Origin: Lysinibacillus piscis
Lineage (GTDB): Bacteria; Bacillota; Bacilli; Bacillales_A; Planococcaceae
Direction of reading: 5' to 3'
Assembly (NCBI RefSeq): GCF_026012395.1
Contig: NZ_BRZA01000002.1
Coordinates: 62,001-126,000, forward strand
Length of the DNA: 64,000 bases
A program made the position numbers and the translations under genes. Below the pieces are notes generated by a model that saw only the letters and a program-made list of their open reading frames with translations, did not search any database and had not been told where the DNA came from. Below are positions 61,902 through 64,000 of this stretch, piece after piece; the stretch's first letter is position 1; each line of letters opens with the position of its first letter.

Positions 61902-63345
61902 GACATTAGATACATTAGCATATGAAGCGGAATGTGAGCTTGCGCGGCAAAATTATCGTGATTATGTTGAATTTGTACATCATGGACACTACATGCATTT
62001 TGCACATACGGAGCTTGTATGCAGCGTGCTACAGCGCATAGCGGATGGAGAGCACCTCTCTGTATTAATTGAAATGCCACCACGTCACGGCAAATCTATG
62101 ACGGTGACAGAATCATTCCCTAGCTATTACCTAGGACGTAATCCAAATAAGCGTATTATCACTGCTGCCTATAGTGATGGCCTAGCCAAGAAATTTGGTC
62201 GATTGAATCGCAATAAATTCAATGAGTTTGCTTATGAATTATTTGGTGAACAGCTATCCGTATCGAATGCAGCCGTTAAAGATTGGGGTGTCGAGGGGAA
62301 AGCTGGTGGAATGATTGCTACAGGGATTGGTGGCTCTATCACTGGGCATGGTGCGGATTTAATGATTATTGATGATCCAATCAAAAACATGAAAGAAGCG
62401 ATGTCCCAAACGATACGTGATGCTGTATGGGATGAATGGGAAGCCACCCTTTCAACCCGTCTACAGGGAGATGCGTGTTCGCTTATTGTTATTATGACGC
62501 GCTGGCATGAAGATGACCTCATCGGACGATTGCTTGTCCGTAGTCCACGTAAATGGATAAGGTTGCGCCTGCCAGCGATTGCAGAAGATGAGGACGATTT
62601 ATTGAATCGTGCATTAGGAGAGCCGCTATGCCGTGAGCTTGGCTATGACGAAAAATGGGCAACCAATAAAAAAGCAGAAGTTGGCTCACGCACATGGGCG
62701 TCATTGTACCAACAAAGACCAGCTCCAGCAGGTGGTAACATCTTCAAGCGTGAATGGATTCGTTATTATGTGCGCACGGAGGAACAAAAACGTCAGTGGG
62801 GCTTGAGTGATGATGTGATTGTTCTCCCGACTCATTTTGATAAAGTAGCTCAATCATGGGATTGTACGTTCAAGGATACGTCTACCAGTGATTTTGTAGC
62901 GGGTGGTGTGTGGTCACGAAAAGGAGCGCACTATTTCCTGTTAGACGTGGAGCATCGCCGTATGGGGTTTGCAGATACGATGAAAGCAATTCGTGCTATG
63001 GCTGATAAATGGCCACAAGCACGGAGCAAGTACATTGAGGATAAAGCAAACGGTTCAGCCGTCATCGAGATGTTAAAAGATGAAATTAGCGGTATTATAG
63101 CTGTTAATCCTGATGGAGGAAAGGAGGCACGCGCACATGCGGTGTCTCCTTTGTTTGAAGCTGGTAATGTTTATTTGCCACATCCAAATATATGCTCATG
63201 GGTTGAGAATGTAATAGAAGAGCTTGTGTCATTCCCTAATGCTGCACATGACGATTTCGTGGATATGACGACACAGGCACTGAATCAATTGTATACAAAT
63301 AACACGAACCTGCTTGACCGATTCAAACAACAGGCAGGATATTAA
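61879..63345 (+). CDS. terL: Terminase large subunit
   Basis: 488 residues from a TTG inside the end of terS, with AGGAGG about 12 nt upstream. The ATPase has Walker A-type PPRHGKSMT near 76–84 and Walker B LMIIDDPIKN near 164–173. The C-terminal RNase-H-like nuclease has SWDCTFKDTSTSDFVAG, KYIEDKANGSAVIEML and NAAHDDFVDMTTQAL, with the expected acidic residues. It cuts and pumps phage DNA into the prohead through the portal encoded next. Confidence 0.94.
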   Translation: MLQGISDETLDTLAYEAECELARQNYRDYVEFVHHGHYMHFAHTELVCSVLQRIADGEHLSVLIEMPPRHGKSMTVTESFPSYYLGRNPNKRIITAAYSDGLAKKFGRLNRNKFNEFAYELFGEQLSVSNAAVKDWGVEGKAGGMIATGIGGSITGHGADLMIIDDPIKNMKEAMSQTIRDAVWDEWEATLSTRLQGDACSLIVIMTRWHEDDLIGRLLVRSPRKWIRLRLPAIAEDEDDLLNRALGEPLCRELGYDEKWATNKKAEVGSRTWASLYQQRPAPAGGNIFKREWIRYYVRTEEQKRQWGLSDDVIVLPTHFDKVAQSWDCTFKDTSTSDFVAGGVWSRKGAHYFLLDVEHRRMGFADTMKAIRAMADKWPQARSKYIEDKANGSAVIEMLKDEISGIIAVNPDGGKEARAHAVSPLFEAGNVYLPHPNICSWVENVIEELVSFPNAAHDDFVDMTTQALNQLYTNNTNLLDRFKQQAGY

Positions 63346-63360
63346 GGTAGGTGATAAAGA

Positions 63361-64000
63361 GTGAGTGTGCTTGAACAGGCTAGACAGTACAAAGAGGATT
63401 TTATGCAAGGGAATGGTAAAGCAGGTCCAAAGGATAATCTGACTCGACAAGTGCCAGGTATGCGTCGTAAGCTGACACATGTTGAAATATCAGCCTTGTA
63501 TGCAGATAATCCCATTGTGCAAAACCTTGTAGATATTCCAGCCGAGGATATGACCAGACACTGGTTTACACTTCGAATGAAAGATGACCAACTTGCACGG
63601 GACATTATGGGGCGATTGGCGGACCTTAAAGCGAAAGATGCCTTTAAACAAATGCGTATGTATGAGCGTATGCGTGGTGATGGCTTTATTTCGTTAGGAG
63701 TAACACAGCGGAATAAATTTGATTTACAGGATCCGTTGAAGCTAGACAATTTACTTTCAGTGGATTATCTACACCCATTTTCATCAATGAAGGTCAGTGA
63801 ATTGTTAATCAATAATGATGTTTTCAGTAGCGATTATGGTAAATTAGAGAATTTACGCATTAGCCGTGCCTCACGCAGTGGTATACAAACATTGGCGACG
63901 GAATCGCTCGTGCATTATTCAAGGGTGTTACATGACCAGACGAGACGTTTAGAGGATGAAGAGCAAGGCATATCGCTGTTAGAATCGTTATATGATGCTA
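63361..64000 (+). CDS. Phage portal protein (DUF1073 / phage_portal_3 type), N-terminal part
   Basis: Open from a GTG at 63361, behind AAGGTAGGTGAT, to the window edge; 213 residues are visible and the gene is incomplete. Segments VEISALYADNPIVQNLVDIPAEDMTRHWF, KQMRMYERMRGDGFISLGV and LSVDYLHPFSSM are typical of the DUF1073 portal family that forms the ring at the capsid vertex. Its position directly after terL supports this. Confidence 0.85.
   Translation, partial: MSVLEQARQYKEDFMQGNGKAGPKDNLTRQVPGMRRKLTHVEISALYADNPIVQNLVDIPAEDMTRHWFTLRMKDDQLARDIMGRLADLKAKDAFKQMRMYERMRGDGFISLGVTQRNKFDLQDPLKLDNLLSVDYLHPFSSMKVSELLINNDVFSSDYGKLENLRISRASRSGIQTLATESLVHYSRVLHDQTRRLEDEEQGISLLESLYDA

Larger units (their letters stand above)
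48480..64000. mobile_element. Prophage, left and central part (continues past the right edge)
   Basis: A switch region (ImmA-like, CI-like, Cro-like, antirepressor), early small genes, a replication block (PD-(D/E)XK nuclease, DnaD-like, DnaC-like), a late regulator and packaging genes (terS, terL, portal) follow in the order of tailed Firmicute phages. The left edge lies somewhere between about 47,900 and 48,500; I could not find an att repeat because the right edge is outside the window. No integrase gene is present in the visible part. Confidence 0.9.

Overview
The window is low-GC Firmicute DNA, most likely from a Lysinibacillus or a close Bacillaceae/Planococcaceae relative. This rests on gene content: the order ytgP–rsuA, pepV–dat, ytlQ/ytlR–trmB–ytnP, ytoP–ytpQ–ytpR–sftA–murC–ytxG–ytxH, aroA(CM)–ccpA, acuCBA/acsA and tyrS matches the Bacillus subtilis ytx/acs chromosomal segment. 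An ATP-grasp ligase resembling D-aspartate ligases would fit the L-Lys–D-Asp peptidoglycan known for Lysinibacillus. No species assignment can be proven from the sequence alone.

Region 1–36.9 kb is conserved core. It holds cell-envelope genes (MurJ-like flippase, MurC, the SftA DNA translocase, an FtsA/PilM-like actin-fold protein with an unusual repeat tail). It also holds amino-acid and peptide metabolism (PepV, D-amino-acid transaminase, M42 aminopeptidase, bifunctional chorismate mutase/DAHP synthase, argCJBD), tRNA modification (TrmB), a diguanylate cyclase, CcpA, and the acetate module (acuABC divergent from acsA). Most transcription units end in clear intrinsic terminators. The arg operon has a sigma-A promoter overlaid by two ARG boxes.

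Region 36.9–48.5 kb is mixed. It contains a sugar-nucleotide-type SDR, a class A PBP with an FN3 domain and an Asn/Gly-rich tail, and a small accessory islet (XRE regulator, 46-aa ORF, coiled-coil protein). These are followed by tyrS with a complete T-box leader, a BtuF-like protein, an iron-type alcohol dehydrogenase and a BclA-C-terminal-like spore-surface protein.

Region ~48.5–64 kb is the left and central part of a prophage that runs off the right edge. An ImmA/IrrE-type metalloprotease, an unknown 297-aa protein and a CI-like repressor lie leftward. A Cro-like gene, a BRO-type antirepressor, many small early genes, a PD-(D/E)XK nuclease, a DnaD-like initiator, a DnaC-like loader, a late regulator, terminase subunits and a portal run rightward. 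Five copies of a 15-bp dyad around the repressor/Cro switch look like the lysogeny operators. No integrase is visible on the left side. Between the late regulator and terS sits a 2.5-kb cargo: an unrecognised 429-aa protein and a discoidin/FN3-like protein, with terminator-like hairpins after the first gene and before the second, and a four-copy 9-bp tandem repeat just upstream. This cargo, the unknown 297-aa gene beside the repressor, and the FtsA-like repeat protein are the best candidates for undescribed biology.
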